DNA of 64,000 bases, taken from assembly GCA_028551475.1 (NCBI GenBank), contig CM052362.1, positions 10,849,354 through 10,913,353 of the forward strand. Reading direction: 5' to 3'. The position numbers were made by a program, and so were the translations under genes. The notes beneath the pieces were generated by a model, which worked only from the letters and a program-made list of their open reading frames with translations, ran no database searches and was not told the origin of the DNA. Below, one piece after another: positions 1 to 9,964 of the stretch; within the stretch, counting starts at the first letter, position 1, and each line of letters opens with the position of its first letter. The stretch is from Casuarina equisetifolia. Taxonomy: Eukaryota > Streptophyta > Magnoliopsida > Fagales > Casuarinaceae.

Positions 1-2190
1 ATTAATCTCATTGTTTGAGCCAATTTATCCTTGCAGATAATGTTGATAAAGATTTCTAGAACCACACCTTTTCCTTCCCCCTTTTCTTTCCCTATTTGTT
101 CTTTTTGAATTTCTTTCTTTCTTTGTGGGCTACTTCTAGCATGAAAAGCTTTTTACACCTATGGCTAGGCCTAAAATGTTTTGTTGTATTAAAGTGTGTG
201 GCCTTTTCACCCACCTTTCTCCTAACTATGTTAAAGTTAGCTTCTTAACTGGTAATGCTAGCTTCCTTTGTTTTGGCTGGTTATTCATGATCCTTTTTGG
301 TTAGGATGGCTAACTGATAATGGTTACATTGCTTTGGTCTTCATAAAGAGTAAATAGCCTTCATGTCACGAACTGGGTATCATTTCCCAAAAAGCCAAAT
401 TAAAAGGTAGAGTCACCCGTATTCCTTTAAGGCTCCCATTGTCTAGTCATTTTTCTAATGTGAGACAAGTGTGCTAAATATGTTGAACAATAGGATCATG
501 AGATACATGCCTAAATATCTACATAGATTCATTCTTTTAATGTACTCATGAAGCATCCTACCTGTTGTTCAGCCGAAAGCTCACCTTTTTGCAAGAGTAG
601 GTAAGAGACCCATTATAGTAAACTTCCATTAAACCAATCTATTGAAGCGTGGTCAGCTTTTCAAAGAAATATTGATATAAAGTTCACCCATATCAGTCAA
701 ACAAGCCTTGGTGTAGCTTTTTCCTTTAAGTGTATATTTCATACTTGAGCTACCACTTCCAAATATCACAAAATTAGCAAGACTTTGTTTATTTGGATTG
801 TCAAGCACTACCACTATGCCAAAAACTATCATTACTAGCTAAGGTGCCACGTTATTCTCTTAACTTGACTATAACTAGATCAAACACTAGAATTTGTCAC
901 TAGAGATGCCCTTGAAGTTGCCAAGCACTCTTGGGCCCTTTTGTTACTAAACCTTAGCAACATAGAGCTCCACATTGATTGGCAGAAGAATGTTAGAGAT
1001 TATACTAGTATTTTATAGTAGTTTTGTGAGCTAGACTACTAAGCTCATTTGAATACATCATAACTTTGATCCTCATAAAGCCAACATTTTTTTTCCTCTA
1101 GGTTTTATGGAATTTGAAAAATTGGTTAATCCTTAAACTCACTTGGTCAGAACCTTTTCCCTTGCATACTTTGGGAAATCCAAATCACCCCATTTGGTTA
1201 CATCCTTTCCTCCCAAATGTTCATTAGAGCTTCTTTCTTGTCATGCATGATGTGTGATGTTGCCTCGATTTTAGGGTGGATGACTCCAAACATTTATTGT
1301 ATCATCTTGATATGTACACAATTAAAGGATTGTGGGACTGATTTTAACTTAAGGAAATCATTGTCAAGCTAGGGTATATGCTGATTTTTTTTTTTTTTAC
1401 TTTGATTTTGTGCAAAACAGAAATAGTAGGAAAAGAAAAAGCTACAAGAATAAGGGAATGTACTTGGTTGGAAGAGAGCTTTCATTCATTCAAGGAAAGA
1501 ATTCTAAAAATCATTACAAAAGTCATCAAAAGCTTGAGGCTTCCTTTTATGCTAGCTTACTTATAAGCTCATCACTACTAACTGCCATCCAAGGTGATAT
1601 GATGAAGGTGACCTAGTGTACTCAAAATACAAAGCACGCGGAATATGGCCATCTTAATACCCATGCTACCCTTTCTCTACTTAATGCTCCTGAGCCAAAT
1701 TATGCTTTGTCCCCTTCATATCTCTTATACCTCCTTTCCCCTTCCCTTATATATCACATTATGACTCGTATAGAATTAGGATGTGGCATTACATTTATCA
1801 TTGAGAAGACCTTAGCCTCAAGGTTAAAGGAAAAAAATAATGCCAGATTTGCTCCTCAGGTTCCCACATGCCATCCTTGGTGTCCAACCCTCACCATATA
1901 CCCAGCAATTCTCACCATTGCTTCCTTGTTCTTGTTCCTAGCACCTTTTTAGGTTAGGTTGTGAGTCAATCTTCCTTGTCCAAAGTTATGGCAAGCTAGA
2001 TCAAAACTCAACATGTTGGGTTCAAAAAAACTTCTTAGTTGTGATACATGGAGCACAAATTGCAAACAAGAATTTGAAGGAAGGCAAAGCCAATAGGCCA
2101 TCAGGCCAACCTTTTGAACGTTCTAAAATGGCTTGAAAAATCAAGAAGAAAGCTTTAAGCTTTGTTGGTCAGACATCAAAGTCTACTAGT
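1..2190. other. AT-rich stretch, no recognised gene
   Basis: Both strands were read and no protein family was recognised. Open frames are short (under about 80 codons) and low in complexity. The stretch lies directly downstream, in minus-strand terms, of a gypsy integrase remnant. It may therefore hold the decayed 3' part of that element, but no LTR pair, polypurine tract or target duplication could be fixed. It contains T-rich runs, for example at 1386-1398, and no tRNA or rRNA-like structure was noticed. Confidence 0.4.
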
Positions 2191-2199
2191 ATGGCTATA

Positions 2200-2500
2200 T
2201 TCTTAGAAAGACCTTATCCCCACCTTTGAAGGACACCTTTATTCTTTTTTGATTTGCCAAAAACTTCATCTTGTCCTAAGCAATCTTGAGTTGATCTAAT
2301 ACTTTACGGAACCAGTTCTTGGCTCTTGAGTTCTTCATCCACTAGTTTTTCCTTTGCAACACTAGGCACATAACTCATCAAGGTGGGTGGGGGCTGGCTG
2401 AAGACAATCTCATATGGTGTTTTCTTGTTTGAGTTGTCTAAGTTCATATTATAACAGTTCTCTAGCCCCAAGGAATTCACATGCACCATTTCTATGGCCT
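2200..2500 (-). pseudogene. Ty3/gypsy integrase C-terminal remnant
   Basis: The minus strand holds a short frame with the block TPYEIVFSQPPPTLMSY. This matches the region just after the integrase core of plant Ty3/gypsy polyproteins, where TPFE(I/V)VYGRPPP-type motifs are typical. The following residues, rich in K and E and ending in SQELVP, fit the linker helix that comes next in these proteins. Upstream on the minus strand the frame is interrupted by the poly(A) end of a LINE, and the integrase core resumes beyond 3311. The copy is degraded and not functional. Assignment to Ty3/gypsy is fairly secure; the clade is not. Confidence 0.6.
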
Positions 2501-2502
2501 TT

Positions 2503-3310
2503 TTTTGTTTTTGTTTTTTTTTTTTTGGAAAGGGGTGAAAGGTCAAGTATTATATCTCACTAAAGGAAATACAAATCATTCAATTACAACATCATTATTT
2601 AGGTTAAAAACTGCATTTGAAAAATTCTAAAACTTTTGTAAAGTTTTTTTTTTATAATTTATAAGTTTTATTCTCTTGATTGAGAAAATTTTGCTTCTCG
2701 CATCCTTAATTTTAGCATTAATGGTCGAATTATATAATTTTTTATCATTAAATATTTTTCTATTCATTTCCTTCCAAAGGTGATATAATGCAACTTTGAA
2801 TGATACATTAAGCATGGTTGCTACAAAATTTTTATATTTAATAGCGTTGATCATCCAATTTACTTTTACCTTCTATTATTCAATTCTTCAAGATAATCCA
2901 CTCATAACTAGTAAAGCCCTCTAAATGTAATTGGTAAACTAGCAATTATGTTCCTATGATTTTTCTTGTTGTTTGCAAAAGTTATATTATTGGTCCATTG
3001 AGTTATTTCATATTGCCATTGGATCTACTATAGCTAGTTTATCTTTTAAAATAATCCAAGAGATAAAATTATACTTTAATATTCTTCCTTTCTATATTAG
3101 TCTTGTCCATTTAATTTCTTTTCTACTTTCTTAGTACTGCATAGTTTGTTTAGAATATTGTACTATGATTTAGTAACTAGTTGCAAAAGTTTATTTCTTA
3201 CTTATAAAATATTCCTCAAACTCTAAGCCAAAGATTTTTTCATCTCTATTTCTAAAATGCTTCTTTTCTTACAATTTCTTGATATCAATCATTTAGCCTA
3301 AAGGAGTTAG
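2503..3310 (-). mobile_element. 5'-truncated L1-like LINE, copy 1
   Basis: On the minus strand the sequence ends in an A-rich tail, seen as the T-run at about 2503-2526 on the plus strand. Just inside it is a frame at 2627-2854 with VALYHLWKEMNRKIFND. This resembles the C-terminal zf-RVT region of plant L1-like reverse transcriptases (pattern hxxIWxERNxRIF). A second copy of the same family lies on the plus strand at 35265-37370. It shares the motif (VVFYHIWREINKTRFN) and the same 3' end before its A-run, which makes the LINE assignment solid. Stops are frequent and the copy is dead. It sits inside a gypsy integrase remnant. The 5' (right) boundary is approximate and no clear target duplication was seen. 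Confidence 0.65.
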
Positions 3311-3527
3311 AGTTAGAGTTTGATATCATCCATCTAGTAAAGCGTTGTAGATAGAGCTCAAGATCACTTAGTAACCTTCGTCTGACTGGTTTTTGGATGG
3401 TTTGCTGAAGAAAATTGGAAGCTAAAACCTTACAATCAAAATAGCTCTAACCAAAAAAAACTTATGAAAGTTAAGCCTTTGTTGTACGTTATGTGCTAGG
3501 CATGCCAAAGATCTTGAACACGTGGTT

Positions 3528-3750
3528 TAAGAATAGTTGTGTCATACTTTACTCAAGCATAGGTGGCTCGAAGGGAGGAATTGAGCAAACTTGGATAGAC
3601 TATCTAGTATCACAAAAATGGAACTTTTCCCAAGAATATAACAAACCAAGAATAGTTGTGCCATAGTTTACTCAAGCACAAGTGGCTCGAAGGGAGGAAT
3701 TGGGCAAACTTGGATAACCTATCTAGTATCACAAAAATGGAAGACTTTTC
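3528..3750. repeat. 120-bp tandem duplication; second copy split by a copia insertion
   Basis: Two near-identical units start at 3528 and 3648 (AAGAATAGTTGTG in both). The first unit runs uninterrupted through GGAACTTTTCCCAAGAATAT to 3647. The second stops at CTTTTC (3750), where the copia LTR begins, and its remainder (TTTTCCCAAGAATAT) resumes at 19082 after the other LTR. The first unit therefore shows the pre-insertion target sequence. Confidence 0.85.
3746..3750. repeat. Target-site duplication TTTTC, left copy (copia)
   Basis: TTTTC precedes the LTR at 3751 and is repeated directly after the other LTR at 19082-19086. A 5-bp duplication is the usual size for Ty1/copia integration. The paralogous uninterrupted unit at 3528-3647 contains a single copy of the site. 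Confidence 0.85.
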
Positions 3751-3955
3751 TATAAGAAAAAGAGATAATGGATCGAGTGAGCTGAATTTTCTGTATTGTT
3801 GTGTTACCAATTACAAATGTATTGATGTACATATATAGGGACGTAGCCCAATCTTGGAAAGGAAACATAATATATACAATAAATACAATTATATTGATCC
3901 TTAATCGTAGGTATCAATATGGCAAGTAATTAGGTGAGGTAGCTGTACATTAACA
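3751..3955 (-). repeat. 3' LTR of the copia element
   Basis: This is the 205-bp repeat paired with 18877-19081. On the minus strand it starts TGTTAATGTACA. A TATATAT box near 3829-3836 (minus strand) is placed as expected for a U3 promoter in a short LTR. The plus-strand left end is TATAAG where the partner has TGTAAG, a single transition at the terminal dinucleotide. Confidence 0.9.
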
Positions 3956-3972
3956 CTCCCCCTCAAGCCAGA
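3956..3972 (-). other. Polypurine tract of the copia element
   Basis: On the minus strand the bases directly upstream of the 3' LTR read CTTGAGGGGGAG, a purine-rich run where plus-strand DNA synthesis would be primed. Its position against the LTR edge confirms the minus-strand orientation. Confidence 0.75.
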
Positions 3973-4079
3973 GATTTGAACAAGTCAAATACTCCGAGCT
4001 TGGAGAGAAGATGCCAATGTTGTTTGCTATTGAGTGCCTTAGTAAGAAGATTAGCAGGTTGTTCTTTGGTTAACACGTG

Positions 4080-4373
4080 TCATGTTGCGACGATCCCTTG
4101 TTGAATCTTTTCTTGTACATAGTGACATGCAACTTCAATATGCTTTGTGCATTCATGAAATATTGGATTTGCCACAATCTTCTCTACGGCCTCATTGTCA
4201 CAGTGTAGTAATGCTGGGCACTTCATGTGAAAACCAAAATTCTTAAGTAGTCCAATGATCCAAACTATTTCACAAATGGTGAGTTGCATAGCTCTGTATT
4301 CTGCTTCAGCTGAGGATAGTGATACATTGGGTTGTTTCTTGGAATGCCATGATATCAGGAAGTTTCCCAACAT
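4080..4373 (-). pseudogene. Copia RNase H domain
   Basis: The 97-codon frame contains SWHSKKQPNVSLSSAEAEY, the copia-type RNase H signature (SWxSKKQxxVxxSSxEAEY), followed by LHCDNEAVEKIVANP and HxxTKHIEVACHYV. This corresponds to most of the RNase H domain. It is the last coding domain before the polypurine tract. The frame is separated from the RT part by stops, so it is a remnant. Confidence 0.85.
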
Positions 4374-4628
4374 GATACAGAAGCTTGTGGTGGATCATCT
4401 CGTCATAGGGCATGTGCTATAGTCTGGGTCGTAGTACGCTCGTAGCTCAAAAGGTGAAGATGATGGGAACATAAGACCTAGGCCTAGACAACTTTTAAGA
4501 TATTTGATTACCATTAGAGTTGCCTTCATGTGGGATTGTTTCATATCATGCATGAATTGACTGAGAAATTACACCGAGAATGTGATGTCAGGCCTAGTCA
4601 GTGTCAAATAGATCAGTCATCCAACCAA

Positions 4629-5741
4629 TCATTGATAAATCGATGGATCATCAAAAGGAGGATCATTCTGTGGTTCATCGGATCCAGCATCATATTTAAT
4701 GCTAGTGAATTTTTTGTTTTGCTCCATAGGAATAAGTGATGATTTCGAACCAGCTAAACCAGTTTCAAAGATAAGTTCTAGAGCATATTTGTGTTGACTT
4801 AATGAAATCCCATCTAGAGAATGAGCGATTTCAAGCCCTAAGAAGAATTTTAAGAGACCAAGATCCTTCATGAAGAATGTACCATGCAAATATTTCTTGA
4901 GGTCTAAAATGGCTTCTTGACTATTTCTTATGATCAATATGTCATCAACATAGATGAGTAATGCCACAAAAGAGTTACCTCTGTTCTTGGTGAATAATGA
5001 GTAGTCGTGATAAGACTGGTTGAAACCATGTGCAATAAGGGCACTAATAAACTTGGCATTCCATTATCGAGAAGCTTGCTTCAACCCATAAAGGAATTTC
5101 CATAATCGACATACAAGATGCTCTCCCTGATTGGGAAATTCGAGAGGAAGCTCCATGTAGACCTCTTCTAAAAGATCACTATGGAGAAAAGTATTCTGAA
5201 CATTCATCTGATAAAGTGGCCAATGATGGATGACAACAATAGTAATGATGAGTCGAATAGTAACATGTTTGGCAGTTGGAGAGAAAGTGTCTTGATAATC
5301 AATCCCTTCACATTGATTGAAGCCCTTTGCAACTAAATGAGCTTTGTAATGTTCAATGGAACCATCAGCACAATATTTCACATTGTATACCCATTTACAT
5401 CTAATAGGACGATGACTCAAGGGTAAAGGAACAATATCCCAAGTGTGGTTAGCCGCAAGGGCTTGGAGTTCAGTATCCATGGCTGTAATCCAATTGGGAT
5501 TTTGGGCGGCTTCAAAATAGGTAGTGGGTTTAGTAAGGGCAGAGATAGAGGCAATAAAATGCTGATGAGGTGGATGACATTGGTGTAAAGAGACTAGAAA
5601 TGGGGTATAAGGATGTGGTGGAAGAAGAGGAAAGGGTGGGACATATATAGTCAGTAGTCCAAATGGGAGGACAAGAATTGCTACTAGAATGACGCAGGGA
5701 GGTGATGTTAAGGTCATCAAAAGGGGTGGGGGTAGTATCAA
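4629..5741 (-). pseudogene. Copia reverse transcriptase (two broken frames)
   Basis: The upstream frame (5064-5741) begins in a proline-rich linker. It then shows NPNWITAMDTELQALAANHTW, RPIRCKWVYNVK, HLVAKGFNQCEGIDYQDTFSP and LYGLKQASR, the ordered motifs of plant copia RT. The downstream frame (4629-4967) begins with ALLIYVDDILI, containing the YVDD catalytic box, and continues with MKDLGLLKFFLGLE. A gap with frame disruption separates them. Several conserved residues are altered (for example VQNTFLH for the usual VKNAFLH), which fits neutral decay. Confidence 0.88.
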
Positions 5742-6950
5742 GATCTGGGGAAGATGGAATGGGAGAGGAAGTCAAGATAGGTGCAGGTGGCTCGGACAAA
5801 GGGTTGTATATACGGGGTGAAACAGCAGTGTCTAGAGCGGTGGTAGGGAAAATAAAAGGATCAACTGGTAGCAAGGAAGAAATGTAGGTATCAGGATTTG
5901 GCTCGTTTGGGGATGACGGGATGACTAGGCTGTCCAAGGAAGAGGAGGAAAAAAAAGGAAAAATTGTTTCTTGAAAAACAATATCATGACTGACAAAAAA
6001 ATTTTTAGATTGAGGATCATAGACATGATAACCTTTTTAAGATGGGGGTAACCCATAAAAATGCATGGAAGAGCACGAGAACTAAATTTGTCATGAGGTC
6101 CTAAGGTGATTGCATAACAGCAACAACCAAATACACAAAGATGGTTAAGAATGGGAGGTTTGCCAAATAATATTTCAAAAAGGCTAAGGCCATAAAGGGG
6201 TAAAGAAAGAAGTCGATTGATTAAATATGTGGCGGTGAGGATGCAATCATCCCAAAAGGAAGAGGGAATATGTGCCCGAAACATTAAAGCACAAGTGACA
6301 TCTAATAAATGGCGATGTTTACATTCAATAACTCCATTTTGTTGGGGAGTGTGAACACACGATGACTCATGAGAAGTGCCCTTTGAGGAAAGAAAAGATT
6401 AACATTCAAAGGAAAAAAATTCAGAGCCATTGTTGGAGCGAATGCGGTGGACAGACGCATTGAATTGGGTTTGAACCAAGGAGAGAAAATATTGAATTTT
6501 TGAAAAAAAATTGATTTTTAAATTGAAGAAGAAATGTCTAGGTGGCATGGGAAAAATCATCCACGATGGTGAGAAAATAATGGGCACCATCATGAGTGGG
6601 GGTGCTATGAGGACCCCAAACATCCATGTGAACAAGTTCAAAGAGAGACTAAGTAAAATTTTGATTAGTGGGAAAAAGGTTATCTATTTGTTTGGCTAGA
6701 GGGTAGATGGGGCAAGAGAAAGAAGAAGGACAAGAAATAGATTTACCAGAGGAGGGAAAATTTTTTAAGGAAGAATGACCAAAACGTTGGTGTAAAAGAT
6801 CATAACTAATATTATTAATAAAAATTGGATTACAATCTTGACGCTGTTGGAAAGTACAATCAGTGAATTAAAGGGAATTTAAATAATTCAAAAAAATAGA
6901 ATGAAAATTTTTTGGAAAAGTATAACAAAGATAATAAAGTCCTCGATCAG
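5530..6950 (-). pseudogene. Copia integrase remnant
   Basis: Minus-strand frames at 6399-6641 (MFGVLIAPP, then FNASVHRIRSNNGSEFFS) and 5925-6284 (SFWDDCILTATYLINRLLS, LFEILFGKPP, LRVFGC-like) cover the integrase core and the C-terminal part typical of copia polyproteins. RIRSNNGSEF carries the second catalytic Asp position of the D,D35E core mutated to Asn (the usual form is RSDNGxEF). Proline- and serine-rich linker sequence runs to about 5530. The 5' part of the domain abuts the nested Athila element at 6956. Not functional. Confidence 0.8.
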
Positions 6951-6955
6951 CCTTG

Positions 6956-6960
6956 CTAAG
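6956..6960. repeat. Target-site duplication CTAAG, left copy (Athila)
   Basis: CTAAG lies directly before the Athila LTR at 6961 and again directly after the other LTR at 16860-16864. The 5-bp length is standard for Ty3/gypsy insertion. Confidence 0.92.
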
Positions 6961-8365
6961 TGTTCGGTGAAATTTAGATGCAAGTGAACATGTCGAACAA
7001 GTAATATAATGATGAGAAAAGTATTGTCCGATGAAGATTGGTGAATACTGAACTAATTAAGTACTAATGATGAATTAATCCTAAAATTTATCTAGCAAAT
7101 CAAAATATTGTTGAAGATGAATTAAAATTTAAAATTTCTAAAACGAAAACTCAATACTAATTAAAATTGGATCCAAGTAAGAAAAATCAAGATGAGACAC
7201 ATGTTAGAGCTTCCGATTTCACCATAACTACTAGATATGAATTTCCATAGTTTATGCCTACAAGAATAATATTATCTATGTGATGGCGAAATTTCCTAAT
7301 TTATTTACTATCCTATGTCTAGGTATAGTAAACCTATTTAGTTCATTAATTCACTATATCTCTATATGTGAATTGAAACAAACCAAATGCATTAGGATCT
7401 ATGAATATTCCTGGTTTACAATAAATCTTTTGATCATCTTATCACCAAAAGCCAGACAAATAACATGGTATATGTTTATCCATATTTAATTCATGGTTAT
7501 ATATTATAAGAAGCAATTGCATATTATTACCTTTCAGTCTCTAACATGCACATCAAATCATTCAAGTGGTGGCCAATCACTTAAAAGCATTAAGCATAAT
7601 AATATATAACTCACATAAATAAACTATCTTGCAAAACATAAAAACTTATAGGATTCACATCATCATAGTTAGGCTACATCTTCGCTCTAACAAAAGAAGT
7701 TTAGAACATAATGAAATAATGAGGAAGAACAATAATAAAAAACAAAGAAGGCATCTTGAATCCAAGAACAAGAAGTCTGTCACCCTTTTTGTCTTCTCTT
7801 CAAGAAATCTTGAATTCTTGGCCTCTCTCTTGAGTTGAATCTTGAATTCTTAGCCTCTCTCTTGAGTTGTGCTTAATTTCCTCCTTGGTTTCAGCGGCAC
7901 CTTCTTTTCTCTCTCTCTTCTCCCCCCTTCTTTCTTCCTTATGCAGTGGTCCTCCTTTATATAGGGTCTAGGATCTAGAACTTTCTTCTTATCTTAAAAG
8001 AATTGGGTTTTGGATTCCCAATACAATTGGGTTTTAGAGTTCTATATTAATTAAGCTTTGGACTCCTAATAGGACTAGGTTTTCTAATTATTTAAAAAAA
8101 CCAATAACAATAAAAGTCTAATAACAATCATCCAAAGCCCAAGCCCAAGCCTATCTTGATTTCCTTCACCTTGATAATTTGACCATCTTCTGCCATATAA
8201 TAAGTACCAGGTTCTCCATGCTTGTCCTTTTTCTTCATGTCTCCTTATGCTATATAAACAAGACAAATTTAAGTAAATAAAGAGAAATTCAAATATTTTC
8301 TCACAAGCATTAGATAATTTATTATTTAAATTAGGTAAAATAACTCTATAAAAATAGAGTTATCA
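6961..8365 (-). repeat. 3' LTR of the Athila element
   Basis: 1405 bp, same length as its partner at 15455-16859. On the plus strand it begins TGTTCGGTGAAATTTAG and ends GAGTTATCA, obeying TG..CA. A TATA box (minus strand, plus positions 7957-7963) and a terminal hairpin at 8341-8362 are present. Short open frames inside it have no support as genes. Confidence 0.93.
8341..8362. repeat. LTR-terminal hairpin TAACTCTA / TAGAGTTA
   Basis: A perfect 8-bp inverted repeat with a 6-base A/T spacer lies 3 bp inside the LTR edge. The same structure recurs in the partner LTR at 16835-16856. It recurs with a different spacer in the related solo LTR at 57071-57093. Confidence 0.85.
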
Positions 8366-8380
8366 ACACCCCCAAACTTA
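8366..8380 (-). other. Polypurine tract of the Athila element
   Basis: Minus-strand TAAGTTTGGGGGTGT abuts the 3' LTR. G-rich tracts of this form precede the 3' LTR in Athila-type elements. A near copy of it lies at 9737-9748. Confidence 0.85.
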
Positions 8381-9964
8381 ACATTTTGCTAGTCCTCGAG
8401 CAAAAGTAATAATTAGCATATGCTTTAGACAAAACCCCTTCAGGAAATTCTCCATAATTGCTCAACTTAACAATTCAAGGAAAAATATAGCTTTCATCCA
8501 AACACCACAATTGTTTTATAAGATAAGATAGACTATTAACTATGTTAACCACGTGTGTATATGTAAGTCCTTATCTTTTCAACTATATGCACTCCAAATA
8601 GATCCACATTAATATGCAATTTCTCAAAATCTTTAACCAAACCTCATAGGTTTGCTTTTCATTCCTCTCTCCACTAATGTAAGCTAATTGTCTAACCAAG
8701 AATCAATAGGACTTTTATAAGCTTGTAATGTAAGACTGGGCTAGGGGTAAGATGAAAGTCATTTAGGCTTAATTCACCCATGAACACATTGCTTTCTAGG
8801 ATCTAATTTGAGCTTCTGTCACTTTATTTCTTCTTGCTCCTTACAAACAATTTTTCTTTCACAACTTCTTTCATTCTTTTCCATCAAACATGCTTGATTT
8901 CACTTGGATTCTGATACTCACAAAAGCCACAATCATACTTGCATCAATAAAGCAAGTAAAAGTACTAGGAATACAACCATAATAATCTTTTCTTACTAAT
9001 AGTATTCAATTGCTATGCTTAGTGGTGTATTTCGAAAGATTGAGTGGCTTGAATATGATAAGATCATCCCATTCTAAAGCAAATGATGTACTTTCTTATT
9101 TCTTTCTTTCTTTTTTTTTTTTTTTTGCAAAAGAAAGAAAAAATACTATGCCTCACACAATCATTACAATCAATTTCTTCTCATGCTCCATCTTCCTCTC
9201 AACTTTTGTTTAGCTCAAATAAACTTGCACTTTAACAATTAACATGTTCATGGGTATGGGACAATAAGATAAATTTTTTTTTTCAATGGCTCAAGGGTAT
9301 ATATATGTGGGTGTCATTAAAAAAAATTGGATAAGAATCAAGGCTCAGCGGGGTGACTGGGGATAAATAAATAAGGTTGGCTTGAAAGGCTCAAACGATC
9401 CAAAGAGGGCCTAAATCATTTTCTCAGTTAGACACAACTTAGGATTTCGCCTCAAGAGAAAATCAAACAAATTCTAAGATCCGGGTGAGATCTAAGAAAA
9501 TTACATACTTCACATGAATGTTCTCTAGAAATACACACAATTTCAAAAATGAAGGACTTTTAGTGCTTAATAGGTGGATCAACATAATCAGAATCACACT
9601 TAACTCACATCATAATTGCAGGTTTGAACAAAATCTATGTCTTCCAAAGAATCGCCAAGAATTCACAATAAGGGATGTAATCATGATATAAGAATTTTTT
9701 TTTTTTAATCAGGTTTAGCGCAAAGGTTCTTTCCTTACCCCCAAACTTGAATGAAGCATTGTCCTTAATGCAAAAAGAAAAGAAAGAAAAAATAAAGGTA
9801 AAAGGAATGAGAATACTCCCCTGATTGTAGGTCATATCCACATAGAGCTTCGAGGAGATGGTAGTGACAAAACTTCCAACAACAGAACGAACACAATGCT
9901 TGGGTTGCCTCCCAAGAAGTGCTTGTTTTATAGTTTTCAGCCAAACTATCTTCAAAGTTATTAT
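8381..9964 (-). other. Noncoding spacer between integrase and 3' polypurine tract
   Basis: About 1.6 kb without a recognisable protein. Athila elements may carry an env-like frame here, but no long frame with a signal peptide or membrane segments was found, only short A/T-rich frames. A T-run occurs at 9111-9126. The region holds one notable motif, the second polypurine-like tract at 9737-9748. Confidence 0.6.
9737..9748 (-). other. Second, internal polypurine-like tract
   Basis: Minus-strand AAGTTTGGGGGT is a 12-base exact match to the core of the 3' polypurine tract at 8368-8379, about 1.37 kb upstream of it in element orientation. It lies shortly after the end of the integrase frame. It could act as a central initiation site for plus-strand synthesis or mark an old duplication; this is inference. 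Confidence 0.55.

Larger units (their letters stand above)
3311..3750 (-). pseudogene. Ty3/gypsy integrase core remnant, with an internal tandem duplication
   Basis: Minus-strand translation shows the integrase-core block VILDRLSKFAQFLPSSH, a decayed form of the plant gypsy motif VVDRLSKYAHF. Closer to 3350 are traces of the YHPQTDGQTEV / LELYLRxF block with several stops. The DRLSKFAQF block is present twice because of a 120-bp tandem duplication. Order and strand agree with the fragment at 2200-2500 and with RNase H/RT traces beyond 19087. These were therefore one element before the LINE and the copia element entered it. Confidence 0.6.

Noticed and set aside
7280..7489. Repeated 69-codon frame (also at 15774-15983, and degraded at 36432-36653 on the other strand)
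   Set aside because: It recurs only because it lies in the Athila LTR. It runs antisense to the element and has no domain, so it is LTR sequence, not a gene.
8084..8266. 60-codon minus-strand frame repeated at 16578-16760
   Set aside because: Also inside the two LTR copies; no motif, and no start context that would mark a gene.
8381..9964. Search for an env-like gene in the Athila element
   Set aside because: No frame longer than about 106 codons and no signal peptide or membrane-anchor pattern was found between integrase and the 3' LTR.
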